NCBI GenBank assembly: GCA_934643185.1 | Contig: CAKUBN010000003.1 | Coordinates: 1-64,000 of the forward strand | Source: an uncultured Eubacteriales bacterium | Lineage (GTDB): Bacteria > Bacillota > Clostridia > Oscillospirales > Acutalibacteraceae | Length of the DNA: 64,000 bases | Direction: 5' to 3' | Shown here: in pieces, positions 1-9,004 of the stretch | Layout: each line of letters opens with the position of its first letter | Numbering within the stretch: the first letter of the stretch is position 1 | Made by a program: the position numbers and the translations under genes | The notes under the pieces: generated by a model | What the model was told of the DNA's origin: nothing | Seen by the model: only the letters and a program-made list of their open reading frames with translations | Database searches by the model: none

Positions 1-836
1 GCTTCCTTGAGCTTTTCGACGGCAACGATGAAATGGCCGCAAAGATCGACTCGAAAATCGCCGAGAAAATGGGCTATGAGAGCTGCTTTGCCGTCTCCGG
101 ACAGACCTACCCGCGTAAGCTCGACAGCCAGATGCTGAACGTTTTGAGCTGCATCGCGCAGAGCGCCGCAAAATTCTCGAACGACATCCGTCTTCTGCAG
201 CACCTGAAGGAAGTGGAAGAGCCGTTTGAGAAGAACCAGATCGGTTCCTCCGCCATGGCGTACAAGCGCAACCCCATGCGCAGCGAGCGTATCGCCTCCC
301 TTGCACGTTACATTGTCGTAGACGCGCTGAACCCGGCGATTACCGCTTCTACGCAGTGGTTTGAGCGCACGCTGGACGACTCCGCGAACAAGCGCATCAG
401 CGTGCCGGAAGCTTTCCTTGCGACCGACGCGATCCTGAACCTTGTAATGAACGTTGCGGACGGCCTTGTGGTTTACCCGAAGGTCATCGAGCAGCACCTC
501 CGCCGCGAGCTGCCGTTCATGGCGACGGAAAACATCATGATGGACGCCGCAAAGCGCGGCGCAGACCGTCAGGAGCTGCATGAGCACGTGCGCGTGCACT
601 CCATGGCAGCCTCTAAGGTCATTAAGGAAGAGGGCGGTGAAAACGACCTTCTGGAGCGCATCGCAAACGACCCGATCTTCGGCGTCACGCTCGACGAGCT
701 CAAGGGCATCGTAGACCCGCACAAGTATGTCGGCCGCGCACCGCGCCAGACCGAAATTTTCCTTCACGATGTCGTAAAGCCGATCCTCGATCGCTATGCA
801 GACACCGAAACAGAGACCGCAGAGATCAATCTGTAA
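1..836 (+). CDS. purB: Adenylosuccinate lyase, 3' part (5' end outside window)
   Basis: The frame is open from position 3, so the gene begins before the window; about 277 C-terminal residues are visible. PurB cleaves adenylosuccinate and SAICAR, releasing fumarate, and acts twice in purine synthesis in the cytoplasm. The lyase-family signature SSAMAYKRNPMRSE sits near position 250, in the flexible catalytic loop carrying the conserved serine and lysine. A LDDSANKR stretch follows, also typical of PurB. The next gene, 65 bases downstream, is purA, the preceding enzyme for AMP, so the two are probably co-transcribed. Only the missing 5' end limits the call. Confidence 0.95.
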   Translation, partial: FLELFDGNDEMAAKIDSKIAEKMGYESCFAVSGQTYPRKLDSQMLNVLSCIAQSAAKFSNDIRLLQHLKEVEEPFEKNQIGSSAMAYKRNPMRSERIASLARYIVVDALNPAITASTQWFERTLDDSANKRISVPEAFLATDAILNLVMNVADGLVVYPKVIEQHLRRELPFMATENIMMDAAKRGADRQELHEHVRVHSMAASKVIKEEGGENDLLERIANDPIFGVTLDELKGIVDPHKYVGRAPRQTEIFLHDVVKPILDRYADTETETAEINL

Positions 837-901
837 TTCACCCCGCTGTTTTAAACGGCTTTGGGAGGAAATAAATATATATTAGAAAGGCTTGAACTAT
901 T

Positions 902-2182
902 ATGGTAAAAGCAATCGTCGGCGCCTGCTGGGGCGACGAAGGAAAAGGCAAAATCACCGATATTCTGGCGGAAGATTCCGATATCGTTGTTCGTTTCCAG
1001 GGCGGCAGCAACGCCGGCCACACGATCATCAACAATTACGGTCGCTTTGCTCTGCATCAGCTGCCCTCCGGTATTTTTAGAAAGAACATCCTCAATATCA
1101 TTGGCAACGGCGTTGCGCTCTCCGTTGAAAACTTCATCGACGAGCTCAAGACTGTAACGGAACAGGGCGTTCCGATGCCGAACATCCTCATCTCCAACCG
1201 CTGCCAGATCGTTATGCCGTACCACAAAGCACTGGACGGCATGGAAGAAGCCCGTCTGGCTTCTAAGTCCTTTGGTTCCACCAAGAGCGGCATCGCACCG
1301 TTCTATTCCGATAAGTACGCAAAGATCGGCTTTCAGGTCAGCGAGCTGTTCGGCAGCAAAGAGGACCTGATGGAGAAGATTGACCATGTGCTCGATCTCA
1401 AGAATGTACTCTACACCGACCTTTATAAGGTAGAGCCGCTCGACCGCGAAGAGATTTACGCAAAGCTCATGGAGTACAAGGAACTCATCGCGCCGTATGT
1501 GGCCGATACATTCACCATTCTCCACAACGCCGTTAAGGAAGGCAAAACCATTCTGCTCGAGGGTCAGCTCGGCTCCCTGAAGGACCCAGACCTCGGCATT
1601 TATCCGATGGTCACCTCCTCCTCCCCGGTCGCCGGCTTCGGCGCTGTCGGTGCAGGTGGCATCCCGCCGTATGAGATCAAAGAGATTTACACGGTCGTTA
1701 AGGCGTATTCCAGCGCTGTCGGCGCAGGCGAGTTCGTTTCCGAGATTTTCGGCGATGAAGCGGAAGAGCTGAGAAAGCGCGGCGGCGATAAGGGCGAGTA
1801 CGGTGCTACCACCGGCCGTCCGCGTCGTGTCGGCTGGCTCGACCTCGTTGCAGCCCGCTATGGGTGCCAGGTGCAGGGCGCAACCGGCGTTGCCATGACC
1901 GTACTTGATGCACTCGGCTATCTCGATGAGATTCCGGTCTGCGTCGGCTACGAGCTCGACGGCAAGCAGATTGATTACTTCCCGACCACTACGGAACTCA
2001 AGCGCTGCAAGCCGATTCTCGAGAAGCTCCCGGGTTGGAAATGCGACATCCGCGGCATCAAGAAGTTTGAGGACCTTCCGGAGAACGCACGTCACTACGT
2101 TGAGTTTGCGGAAAAGCACCTCGGTGTTCCGGTCTGCATGGTCTCGAACGGCCCGGCCCGCGAAGACATCATGTATCGCTAA
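902..2182 (+). CDS. purA: Adenylosuccinate synthetase
   Basis: Product of 426 residues that makes adenylosuccinate from IMP, aspartate and GTP, the first committed step to AMP. The GTP-binding P-loop WGDEGKGK lies at residues 10-17; the usual glutamine before the tryptophan is a cysteine here (ACWGDEGKGK). NAGHTI carries the catalytic histidine, and TTGRPRRVGWLD is the conserved nucleotide-binding segment. Full family length. The ATG is preceded by AGAAAGG about 10 bases upstream. It follows purB directly, and a hairpin lies after the stop. The cysteine variant deserves note but the assignment is safe. Confidence 0.97.
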   Translation: MVKAIVGACWGDEGKGKITDILAEDSDIVVRFQGGSNAGHTIINNYGRFALHQLPSGIFRKNILNIIGNGVALSVENFIDELKTVTEQGVPMPNILISNRCQIVMPYHKALDGMEEARLASKSFGSTKSGIAPFYSDKYAKIGFQVSELFGSKEDLMEKIDHVLDLKNVLYTDLYKVEPLDREEIYAKLMEYKELIAPYVADTFTILHNAVKEGKTILLEGQLGSLKDPDLGIYPMVTSSSPVAGFGAVGAGGIPPYEIKEIYTVVKAYSSAVGAGEFVSEIFGDEAEELRKRGGDKGEYGATTGRPRRVGWLDLVAARYGCQVQGATGVAMTVLDALGYLDEIPVCVGYELDGKQIDYFPTTTELKRCKPILEKLPGWKCDIRGIKKFEDLPENARHYVEFAEKHLGVPVCMVSNGPAREDIMYR

Positions 2183-2198
2183 TTTAAGATAAACCCGA

Positions 2199-2229
2199 GA
2201 AAGCAGGCAGCCCAAAGCCGCCTGCTTTC
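2199..2229 (+). terminator. Terminator-like hairpin after purA
   Basis: A perfect 10-bp inverted repeat (GAAAGCAGGC / GCCTGCTTTC) with an 11-base loop begins 17 bases after the purA stop. It is followed by CCCTACTTT rather than a clean T-run, so termination may be partial. It separates purBA from glmS, which has its own promoter-like sequence just downstream. Confidence 0.55.
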
Positions 2230-2235
2230 CCCTAC

Positions 2236-2265
2236 TTTACACAAACAATTTCATACGGTTATATT
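2236..2265 (+). promoter_or_regulatory. Putative sigma-A promoter of glmS
   Basis: TTTACA, 17-18 bases, then TTATAT/TATATT, about 60 bases before the glmS start. The -35 matches 5 of 6 consensus bases. The 142-base gap between purA and glmS is too short for, and lacks the conserved core of, the glmS ribozyme found before glmS in many Firmicutes. Confidence 0.5.
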
Positions 2266-2324
2266 TTCACTGTACAGAGAATAACCAATTTAAAATGACG
2301 AATTTTGAAAGGATGGTTTAGGAT

Positions 2325-4151
2325 ATGTGCGGAATCGTTGGTTACATTGGTAACGATCAGGCAGTACCCGTTCTCTTGCAGGGGTTGGAAAAGTTGGAAT
2401 ACCGCGGATATGACTCCGCCGGTGTAGCGGTCTTCTCGGAAGACGGATTGAAAGTTGTAAAATCGAAAGGCCGGCTGCGCGTGCTGAGCGACCTGTTGGA
2501 CGGCGGCAAAGCACTGACCGGTACGCTCGGCATCGGCCACACGCGCTGGGCGACGCACGGCGCACCGAGCGATGTGAACTCGCACCCGCAGGTGAGCGAG
2601 GGCGGTCGTTTTGCCGTTGTGCATAACGGCATCATCGAGAATTATCTCTACCTCAAGCAGCACCTCATGCGCCGCGGCGTACAGTTCGTATCGGAGACCG
2701 ATACGGAGGTCGTTGCGCAGATGCTCGAATACTACGATAAGGGCGACATTTTGGAGACGATCGAAAAAGTCATCTCTAAGGTGGAAGGCAGCTATGCGCT
2801 CGGCATCATCAGTGCCGACCACCCGGACCGCATCTACGCGGTGCGCAAGGACAGCCCGCTCATCGTCGGCATTGGCAAGGGTGAGAACTTCATCGCGTCC
2901 GATATTCCCGCTATTTTGTCCAAAACGCGCGAGATCTGCCGCTTGAAGGACAACGAGATCGCAGAGCTTACCCGCGACGGCGTGAAGTTCTACAATGCGG
3001 ACGGTGAGCCGGTCGAAAAAGAGATCGAGCACATCGAGTGGGACATTGAAGCGGCTGAAAAAGGCGGCTTTGAGCACTTCATGATGAAGGAAATCTTCGA
3101 GCAGCCGAAGGCCGTGCGCGACACCATTACGCCGCGTATCCGCGATGGGCACATTGTGCTCGATGACATCACCTTGACCGCCGAGGAGCTGCGCCGCTTC
3201 ACGAAAATCAACATCGTAGCGTGCGGCACGGCGTACCACGTGGGCGTTGTCGCAAAGTACGCGTTTGAAGAGCTGCTGCGCATCCCGGTCGAGGTCGACG
3301 TTGCGTCCGAGTTCCGTTACCGCAATCCGATTTTAAACGAAAACACGCTCATGATCATCATCAGCCAGTCCGGCGAAACAGCCGATACACTGGCGGCACT
3401 GCGTGAAGCGAAGCGCGCGGGCTGCCGCGTGCTCTCCATTGTGAACGTCGTCGGCAGCACCATCGCGAACGAATCGGACGACGTGCTGTATACGTGGGCG
3501 GGCCCGGAGATTTCCGTTGCGTCCACAAAGGCGTATAGCACACAGCTTGCGGTCATTTACCTTCTGGCGCTGTACATCGGTGAGCAGCTCGGCAAATTCA
3601 CGCCGGAGCAGCTCAGCGCGTATATCGCGGCGCTCGAAAAGCTGCCGGAGCAGATCGACGAAATGCTGCAGCACAAGGAGAACATTCAGTTCTTCGCTTC
3701 AAAGTATTTCAATGCGAGCGACATGTATTTCATCGGCCGCAACGTGGATTATGCGGCGTCTTTGGAGGCTTCCCTGAAGCTCAAGGAGATCTCCTACATT
3801 CACTCCGAGGCCTACGCCGCGGGCGAGCTGAAGCACGGCCCGATCTCCCTCATCGAAGAGGGCACGCTCGTCATCGCGCTCGCTACCGACGCGCGCCTCT
3901 TTGACAAGATGATGTCGAACATCAAGGAGGTCAAGGCGCGCGGTGCGGTGGTGCTTGGCGTTGCAACGGAAGACAAAAAGGAGATCGCCGGGCAGACGGA
4001 TATGGTGTTCTATATCCCGAAGACCGCGTCGTTCATGCTCCCCTCCCTCTCGGTCATTCCGATGCAGCTTTTCGCGTACTATGTCGCCTCCATGAAGGGC
4101 TGCGACATTGATAAGCCGCGCAACCTTGCAAAATCCGTCACAGTGGAGTAA
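2325..4151 (+). CDS. glmS: Glutamine-fructose-6-phosphate aminotransferase (isomerizing)
   Basis: 608 residues, normal length. GlmS converts fructose-6-phosphate and glutamine into glucosamine-6-phosphate, the entry to peptidoglycan amino sugars. MCGIVGYIG gives the class II glutamine amidotransferase nucleophile Cys2 after Met removal. GHTRWATHG and HNGIIENY belong to the amidotransferase site. Two SIS sugar-binding domains follow (ISQSGETADT in the first, EAYAAGELKHGP in the second), and the C-terminus ends KSVTVE as in other GlmS proteins. Start supported by GAAAGGATGG upstream. It sits between purine genes; the substrate is supplied by Pgi, encoded at 41.7-43.0 kb. Confidence 0.97.
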   Translation: MCGIVGYIGNDQAVPVLLQGLEKLEYRGYDSAGVAVFSEDGLKVVKSKGRLRVLSDLLDGGKALTGTLGIGHTRWATHGAPSDVNSHPQVSEGGRFAVVHNGIIENYLYLKQHLMRRGVQFVSETDTEVVAQMLEYYDKGDILETIEKVISKVEGSYALGIISADHPDRIYAVRKDSPLIVGIGKGENFIASDIPAILSKTREICRLKDNEIAELTRDGVKFYNADGEPVEKEIEHIEWDIEAAEKGGFEHFMMKEIFEQPKAVRDTITPRIRDGHIVLDDITLTAEELRRFTKINIVACGTAYHVGVVAKYAFEELLRIPVEVDVASEFRYRNPILNENTLMIIISQSGETADTLAALREAKRAGCRVLSIVNVVGSTIANESDDVLYTWAGPEISVASTKAYSTQLAVIYLLALYIGEQLGKFTPEQLSAYIAALEKLPEQIDEMLQHKENIQFFASKYFNASDMYFIGRNVDYAASLEASLKLKEISYIHSEAYAAGELKHGPISLIEEGTLVIALATDARLFDKMMSNIKEVKARGAVVLGVATEDKKEIAGQTDMVFYIPKTASFMLPSLSVIPMQLFAYYVASMKGCDIDKPRNLAKSVTVE

Positions 4152-4211
4152 AATAGAACTGTATTCAATCGTTGAACCAACGTTTTAAATTTCAGGAAGG
4201 CAGGGTGTAAT

Positions 4212-5759
4212 ATGCCACAAAACGAAAAAGTGCTCGTGGTGGACTTCGGCGGACAGTATAACCAGCTGGTCGCGCGCCGCGTCCGCGAGTGCAATGTATA
4301 CTGCGAGATCGTGTCCTACCGTGTGGGTCTTGACGCCATTCGCGCACAGAACCCCAAGGGCATCATCTTCACCGGCGGCCCGAACAGCGTTTACGTCGAC
4401 GGTGCGCCGACCATTGATCCCGCGATTTTCGATCTCGGTATCCCCGTGCTCGGACTTTGCTACGGCTTCCAGCTCATGACGCATCTGCTCGGCGGTCATG
4501 TCTGCAAGGCGCCGGAGCGTGAATACGGCAAAACGCTGGTTCACGTCGATACCAAGTCCAAAGTCTTTGAGAACGTCAGCCCGGAGACCATTTGCTGGAT
4601 GAGCCACAACGACTACGCCGAGACCGCGCCCACAGGCTTCACAATCTCCGCGTATACCGATAACTGCCCGGTCGCCGCCATCGAGCTGCCGGAAAAGAAC
4701 CTCTACGGCTTCCAGTTCCACCCGGAAGTGCTCCACACGCCGGAAGGCAAGACGATGCTGCACAATTTTGTCTACAACGTCTGCGGCTGCAAGGGCGACT
4801 GGGAAATGGGCTCCTTCGTCGAGACGAGCGTCAAGGCGCTGCGTGAGAAGATTGGTGACGGCAAAGTGCTGTGCGCCCTTTCCGGCGGTGTTGATTCCTC
4901 CGTTGCGGCAGCCATGCTCTCTAAAGCCGTCGGCAAGCAGCTCACCTGCGTATTCGTCGACCACGGCCTGCTGCGCAAGAACGAGATGGAAGAAGTCTGC
5001 GAGGTCTTCGGCCCGAACGGCCAGTTCGAGCTCAATTTCGTCTGCGTCAACGCTCGCCAGCGCTTCTACGATAAGCTCGCCGGCGTATCTGAGCCGGAGA
5101 AAAAGCGCAAGATCATCGGCGAAGAGTTCATCCGCGTCTTTGAAGAAGAAGCAAAGAAGATTGGCGCCGTCGATTTCCTCGCGCAGGGCACCATCTACCC
5201 CGACGTCGTGGAAAGCGGCCTCGGCGGCGAAAGCACCGTCATCAAGTCGCACCACAACGTAGGCGGTCTGCCGGATTACGTCGATTTCAAGGAGATCGTC
5301 GAGCCGCTGCGTGACCTCTTTAAGGACGAGACACGTCAGGCCGGCCGTGAGCTGGGTCTGCCGGAATACCTCGTCAGCCGCCAGCCGTTCCCCGGCCCCG
5401 GCCTTGCCATCCGCATCATCGGCGAAGTCACGCCGGATAAGGTCAAGATGGTGCAGGAAGCCGACGCCATCTGGCGCGAGGAGATCGCGAAAGCCGGCCT
5501 CGATAAGAGCATCAGCCAGTACTACGCCGCGCTGACCAACATGCGCAGCGTAGGCGTTATGGGCGACGAGCGCACCTATGACTACGCCGTGGCCCTGCGC
5601 GCCGTGACCACCACCGATTTCATGACGGCCGAAGCCGCCGAGATCCCGTGGGAGCTGCTCCAGACCGTCACCAGCCGCATCGTCAACGAGGTCCAGCACG
5701 TCAACCGCGTCCTCTACGACTGCACCGGCAAGCCCCCGGCAACGATCGAGTTTGAATAA
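4212..5759 (+). CDS. guaA: GMP synthase (glutamine-hydrolysing)
   Basis: 515 residues. GuaA aminates XMP to GMP with ATP and glutamine. The N-terminal class I amidotransferase has its nucleophile in [10 protein letters not shown] (usual form CYGMQ) and the His/Glu pair in [11 protein letters not shown]. The ATP-pyrophosphatase P-loop is LSGGVDSSV near residue 225, and the dimerisation domain ends in KPPATIEFE, matching the family C-terminus. The start has AGGAAGG just upstream. It closes the purine block and is followed by a strong intrinsic terminator. Confidence 0.97.
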   Translation: MPQNEKVLVVDFGGQYNQLVARRVRECNVYCEIVSYRVGLDAIRAQNPKGIIFTGGPNSVYVDGAPTIDPAIFDLGIPVLGLCYGFQLMTHLLGGHVCKAPEREYGKTLVHVDTKSKVFENVSPETICWMSHNDYAETAPTGFTISAYTDNCPVAAIELPEKNLYGFQFHPEVLHTPEGKTMLHNFVYNVCGCKGDWEMGSFVETSVKALREKIGDGKVLCALSGGVDSSVAAAMLSKAVGKQLTCVFVDHGLLRKNEMEEVCEVFGPNGQFELNFVCVNARQRFYDKLAGVSEPEKKRKIIGEEFIRVFEEEAKKIGAVDFLAQGTIYPDVVESGLGGESTVIKSHHNVGGLPDYVDFKEIVEPLRDLFKDETRQAGRELGLPEYLVSRQPFPGPGLAIRIIGEVTPDKVKMVQEADAIWREEIAKAGLDKSISQYYAALTNMRSVGVMGDERTYDYAVALRAVTTTDFMTAEAAEIPWELLQTVTSRIVNEVQHVNRVLYDCTGKPPATIEFE

Positions 5760-5772
5760 TATCTAAAAGCAA

Positions 5773-5819
5773 AACTGCCGAAAGCCTGTATCTACGCGGG
5801 CTTCCGGCAGTTGTTTTAT
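5773..5819 (+). terminator. Intrinsic terminator of guaA
   Basis: A 14-bp stem with one mismatch (AACTGCCGAAAGCC / GGCTTCCGGCAGTT) followed by TTGTTTTATT. It lies 13 bases after the guaA stop and marks the end of the housekeeping block before AT-rich DNA begins. Confidence 0.85.
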
Positions 5820-5940
5820 TAAATCGCAGCAAAATGGCGATAAATGACAGAGAAGCATCATTTTAATCAATTTTTTGTTAATTGAGATTCAATACTTGAT
5901 TACTGAAATAACGTACAAATAGAAAAATGGAGGTTATTAA

Positions 5941-6621
5941 ATGTACCCGCGCCTTATCTTTGAAGAGTATAAACGCTCACTTAAAAAAATCCAGAAATTT
6001 CCGTCTTTTAACCAACTTTCTTTGTCAGAAAAAGTCTCAGCTATTGGTTCAATTATTTGTTCGTTACCCTTAATTATTTGTTACATTTTACACTTTCAAA
6101 TTGGCATTATTATTTCCGCTCTTTTAATGATCATCTTATCTTCCGCGCCAATATGCGACTCTTCTCACCGAGATGTCGAATTGCGAATCAAAACCCGAAG
6201 CATGCCCTATATCCGCAAACGCATGGATGTGTTGACAACAGTATTAACACGTTATCAAATCGACGTCAACGACCCTAACGCAATTGATCAGTTAATTGAA
6301 TTAGCAAAAGAAGCCCAAAAATCAGTTAATCCCTTTATACACACCAAAAAGATAATATATTTTTTGCTTCCTTTCCTTACCGCTATTATGGGATACAATA
6401 TTGACAAAATTGCTAACGGTATTGGTCTCGAAACATTATTTAAACTATCTGTCCTTGTTATCCTGTTATTATTTGCACTTACCGGTGTAATCATGGCTGC
6501 CTATTCAACACTTCGAGCAATAGGTTGCCTCAATTATGATAAATACGAAAATTACATAAGCGACCTTAAGCAGTTTAAGTTCTTAAAAGCAAACGGAATT
6601 TCATTGGATTCTTTTAAATAA
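5941..6621 (+). CDS. Hypothetical four-helix membrane protein
   Basis: 226 residues, not recognised. Hydrophobic segments lie at about 33-50, 52-68, 137-151 and 167-188, giving two hairpins separated by a charged cytoplasmic-type stretch (80-135) containing RIKTRSMPYIRKR. No signal peptide, lipobox or catalytic motif was seen. The ATG is preceded by ATGGAGG at a good distance. Base composition is markedly AT-rich, with many TTA, ATA and AAT codons, unlike guaA before it or the DUF3048 gene after it, which suggests acquisition. The neighbouring remnant and HNH gene share this composition, so the three may have arrived together. Confidence 0.75.
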   Translation: MYPRLIFEEYKRSLKKIQKFPSFNQLSLSEKVSAIGSIICSLPLIICYILHFQIGIIISALLMIILSSAPICDSSHRDVELRIKTRSMPYIRKRMDVLTTVLTRYQIDVNDPNAIDQLIELAKEAQKSVNPFIHTKKIIYFLLPFLTAIMGYNIDKIANGIGLETLFKLSVLVILLLFALTGVIMAAYSTLRAIGCLNYDKYENYISDLKQFKFLKANGISLDSFK

Positions 6622-6755
6622 TTCATATCCTTAAAACAACCGAAGACCTGCATTTTCCAAGCTTTTGGTTGATTTTCAATTCTTAACTTTACTTTTCCGT
6701 AAAAGCATGTATAATTATCGTAATATAGATGTGAAATACCTTTTAGAGTACAGCC
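6622..6755 (+). promoter_or_regulatory. AT-rich intergenic with TATAAT-type -10
   Basis: Between the membrane protein and the remnant gene. Around 6630-6662 there is a weak hairpin (CCGAAGACC ... GGTTG) that may be a poor terminator. At about 6710 the string CATGTATAAT gives a good -10, with a poor -35 (TTTACT). Probably the promoter of the former gene starting at 6756. Nothing else is visible. Confidence 0.3.
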
Positions 6756-6929
6756 ATGAGCAAAATAGAAGATTTTGAAAATCAGATCGTAACATTTGGC
6801 ATACAGGACGGTGATCTCGAAAAATATGCAAAGCCCCTAAGATACATCCACGGAGATGCCTTAAAGCAGCAGCACTGCTGCTTTAAGGCATCTCCGCTTT
6901 CCGCCCGGGCGCACCGAGCAAGTAATTGA
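6756..6929 (+). pseudogene. 57-codon reading frame, likely gene remnant
   Basis: An ATG opens 57 codons. The first 34 or so (MSKIEDFENQIVTFGIQDGDL and on) look like a genuine soluble N-terminus. The rest is read through a perfect inverted repeat and then GC-rich sequence (ASPLSARAHRAS), which looks like random translation. No convincing ribosome binding site precedes it. The likeliest reading is the truncated 5' end of an AT-rich gene joined to a hairpin element. A genuine small protein cannot be excluded. Confidence 0.35.
6851..6896. repeat. Perfect 22-bp inverted repeat with 2-base loop
   Basis: Arms at 6851-6872 and 6875-6896 are exact reverse complements over 22 bases. The right arm continues into CTTTCCGCC, so there is no proper T-tract. 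The outer part (GGAGATGCC) resembles the terminator stem at 32167-32202. It could be a terminator that lost its T-run, a recombination scar, or a small palindromic element. Confidence 0.8.
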
Positions 6930-6988
6930 ATTGATATATAAAAACATCGCTCCATCTGCGATGCGATTACTTTTTATACGGAGGATTT

Positions 6989-7609
6989 ATGAGTAATAGA
7001 GAACCTATAAAAACCACAAAAGAAGAAATCATATCCTATTGGTCAAAGTATCAGGATGAATGCGAACTAAGTGTGGATTGGGCCGAAGCCAGTGAAAGAT
7101 GCTGGCGCTGCGGATGTACACGCACATTGGAGCGCTGCCACATCACCCCTTATGCACTCGGCGGAAAAGACGCACCTGAGAACTTAGTTCTTCTGTATAA
7201 TCGCTGTCACACTGAAGAGCCAAATGTCAATGACCCCGAAATCATGTGGGAATGGATTAAAGCATATAGAGTCCCTCTATACGATACATTTTGGACAATT
7301 GAAGGCATGCGTAAGTATCAGTTTATTTATAAGCACAGCTTCAAAAGCGCGGTCTCTTATATTCTTACGCACACCACGATCCAGAAGAATGAAAATGAAA
7401 TCAGCGAATACCTCAAACAAGAAATACAATCTATTCATCGCAAATCCAGCACTCATTTTGGCCAGAACTATAGGAACACTGCAACATATGCCGGAAAATT
7501 TAGAATGCTGATCAAATCTCTTGCAAAAGAAATGAATGTCAGTATTGAAAAAATGGATGAAGAAATTTCTGAAAATGCTTCCACTTGGTGGACAGGGTGC
7601 GCGCTGTAA
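6989..7609 (+). CDS. HNH-type nuclease-like protein
   Basis: 206 residues. The core is C38-x2-C41, LERCHITP with His51 after Cys50, GGKDAPENLVLL with Asn65, and RCH with Cys73/His74, which fits the HNH/McrA-like beta-beta-alpha metal fold. The second cysteine pair is incomplete: the position usually holding a Cys in LxxxCH is Tyr70. A charged helical C-terminal half of about 120 residues has no recognisable domain. Clean GGAGG site before the ATG. AT-rich like the upstream membrane gene, and isolated from housekeeping genes by terminators on both sides. HNH proteins of this kind occur in restriction, phage and homing elements; the actual target is unknown. Confidence 0.75.
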   Translation: MSNREPIKTTKEEIISYWSKYQDECELSVDWAEASERCWRCGCTRTLERCHITPYALGGKDAPENLVLLYNRCHTEEPNVNDPEIMWEWIKAYRVPLYDTFWTIEGMRKYQFIYKHSFKSAVSYILTHTTIQKNENEISEYLKQEIQSIHRKSSTHFGQNYRNTATYAGKFRMLIKSLAKEMNVSIEKMDEEISENASTWWTGCAL

Positions 7610-7635
7610 AGTATCATCTATAAAATCAACAATAA

Positions 7636-7681
7636 AAACTCCCCGCCGAACCGCATTCATCATGCGCTCGACGGGGAGTTT
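7636..7681. terminator. Bidirectional terminator between HNH gene and DUF3048 gene
   Basis: The stem AAACTCCCCG / CGGGGAGTTT flanks a 26-base loop. Reading leftward it is followed by TTTTATTGTTG, a good tail for the minus-strand... direction only if transcription arrives from the right; reading rightward the tail is TTTGTCTGTT. It therefore serves the two convergent genes. Confidence 0.75.
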
Positions 7682-7693
7682 GTCTGTTAAATT

Positions 7694-8833
7694 TTACCCT
7701 TCAACCTTGCAGTTGCCTGCATTTGCAAATGCTATATAAGATTTTCCTCTGTTGATCTGCAATTCATTACCATTTGTATCATACAGCTTGAGGTAATCAT
7801 ACATATCAGCTTTAGACCAAGTGATATCTTGAACTTTACCCTCCGAAATATAATAACCTTTGGCGTTATTTCCACCTTCCCAGTCAACATACTTCAGAAC
7901 GCTATCTGTTGGATATGGTGTAATTTTTGTCTCCAAGATAATAAGATTCTCAAATTGAAGCTGCTCGTTTGTTTTGCTGTCCATATGCGGCTTGTTCTGA
8001 TAGTTTTTCATGTACACATGCTTGTCCGCATCATAGGTGAATGTACTGTAATTCGCACCGAAGTCAACACGGATATTCTTCGCATCTTCCCCGCTCGGAG
8101 CAGCGTTTTTGTCCATCTCAACAAACTTAAACGCAGTGCCTGTTTTATCTTCCTTCAAATCGGTGCGGACATTATTGTCTTCCAGCATTTCAGGCACCTT
8201 TGTGCCGTAGAACACACCAGTATGTTCCAGCGCATAGCCAGCACTGAGACGATCTTTATCACGCCCGAAGTACTTACCAGATCCGTAAGAATCTCCATCA
8301 AAATGGTCAATTTCCATGCTATTAATTGTATCCACAGCAACAGTAGGATTGATTCCCCAATGCACGTAGACCGCGTCGAACCCAACTGCAAGGATCGGGT
8401 AGTAGTAGCGGCAGCTGCGCACAGAGCAAACATCCGGCACCTGCGTGTAGTCGCCGTACACCGCCATCAAGCGGGTCAAGTCGTACTCCACCGGCAGCTC
8501 AAAGATAAGATCAGCGGCGGAGATGCCGTATTGCGGCAGGGCAGCGTCTACGTTGTTCACCATCACGGCGACGGGGCGTTTGCCGATGGCGCCGTCTGTC
8601 AGGGTCGGCAGACCGGTGAGCAGGTTTACGTTTGCCGGTTCCGTTGAAGGCGCTTCCGTGGGCTCCGCAGTGGATTCCGCTGCAGAGGATTCGGCTTCCG
8701 CCGTCGGTGCGGCTGTTGCGGTCGATTCCGGCTCGCCCGCGGTGCTTTCCGCTGCCGGCTTGGAGCCGCAGCCCGTGAACATGGTCAGGCTGAGCAGCAA
8801 GGCGCTGCACAGCGCAAATATTCTCTTTTTCAA
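7694..8833 (-). CDS. DUF3048 (YerB-type) lipoprotein
   Basis: About 379 residues. A lysine-rich start, hydrophobic stretch and FTGC lipobox give a lipoprotein signal, so the mature protein is anchored outside the membrane. A Ser/Thr/Ala/Glu-rich linker (about residues 30-68) precedes the DUF3048 domain, which begins at NLLTGLP and contains RPVAVMVNN, SAADLIFELPVEYDLTR and VCSVRSCRYYYPILA. The family resembles Bacillus YerB; its biochemical role is unknown. A TTG start at 8833 is preferred because AATGGAGG then lies 9 bases upstream; the alternative TTG at 8842 nearly touches it. Single gene with its own terminator. Confidence 0.9.
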   Translation of the reverse strand: MKKRIFALCSALLLSLTMFTGCGSKPAAESTAGEPESTATAAPTAEAESSAAESTAEPTEAPSTEPANVNLLTGLPTLTDGAIGKRPVAVMVNNVDAALPQYGISAADLIFELPVEYDLTRLMAVYGDYTQVPDVCSVRSCRYYYPILAVGFDAVYVHWGINPTVAVDTINSMEIDHFDGDSYGSGKYFGRDKDRLSAGYALEHTGVFYGTKVPEMLEDNNVRTDLKEDKTGTAFKFVEMDKNAAPSGEDAKNIRVDFGANYSTFTYDADKHVYMKNYQNKPHMDSKTNEQLQFENLIILETKITPYPTDSVLKYVDWEGGNNAKGYYISEGKVQDITWSKADMYDYLKLYDTNGNELQINRGKSYIAFANAGNCKVEG

Positions 8834-8932
8834 TTTTATCAACCTCCATTTGTTGATTTCTGCTATTTATTATAGTCCGAAACGTGCTGGATTGCAACAA
8901 AAAATGCACAAAAATTGTCGGGCTGCAACAAA

Positions 8933-8962
8933 AAAGAGCTTTCCCATACAGAAAAGCTCTTT
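8933..8962 (-). terminator. Terminator of the sensor kinase gene
   Basis: A 10-bp stem AAAGAGCTTT / AAAGCTCTTT, followed on the minus strand by TTTGTTGCAG. It lies about 40 bases after the kinase stop and upstream of the DUF3048 gene, so the two are probably separate units. Confidence 0.7.
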
Positions 8963-9004
8963 CTCTATTTCTGGTTTTATCGCGCAAATGCGCAGAAAAT
9001 ACGG

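Noticed and set aside
851..2215. 454-codon open frame on the minus strand across purA
   Set aside because: It mirrors the purA coding frame, gives a low-complexity Ala/Val/Asp/Arg-rich product with no domain, and purA is certain.
4185..5699. 504-codon minus-strand frame across guaA
   Set aside because: Shadow of guaA with leucine/aspartate-rich pseudo-protein content and no motifs.
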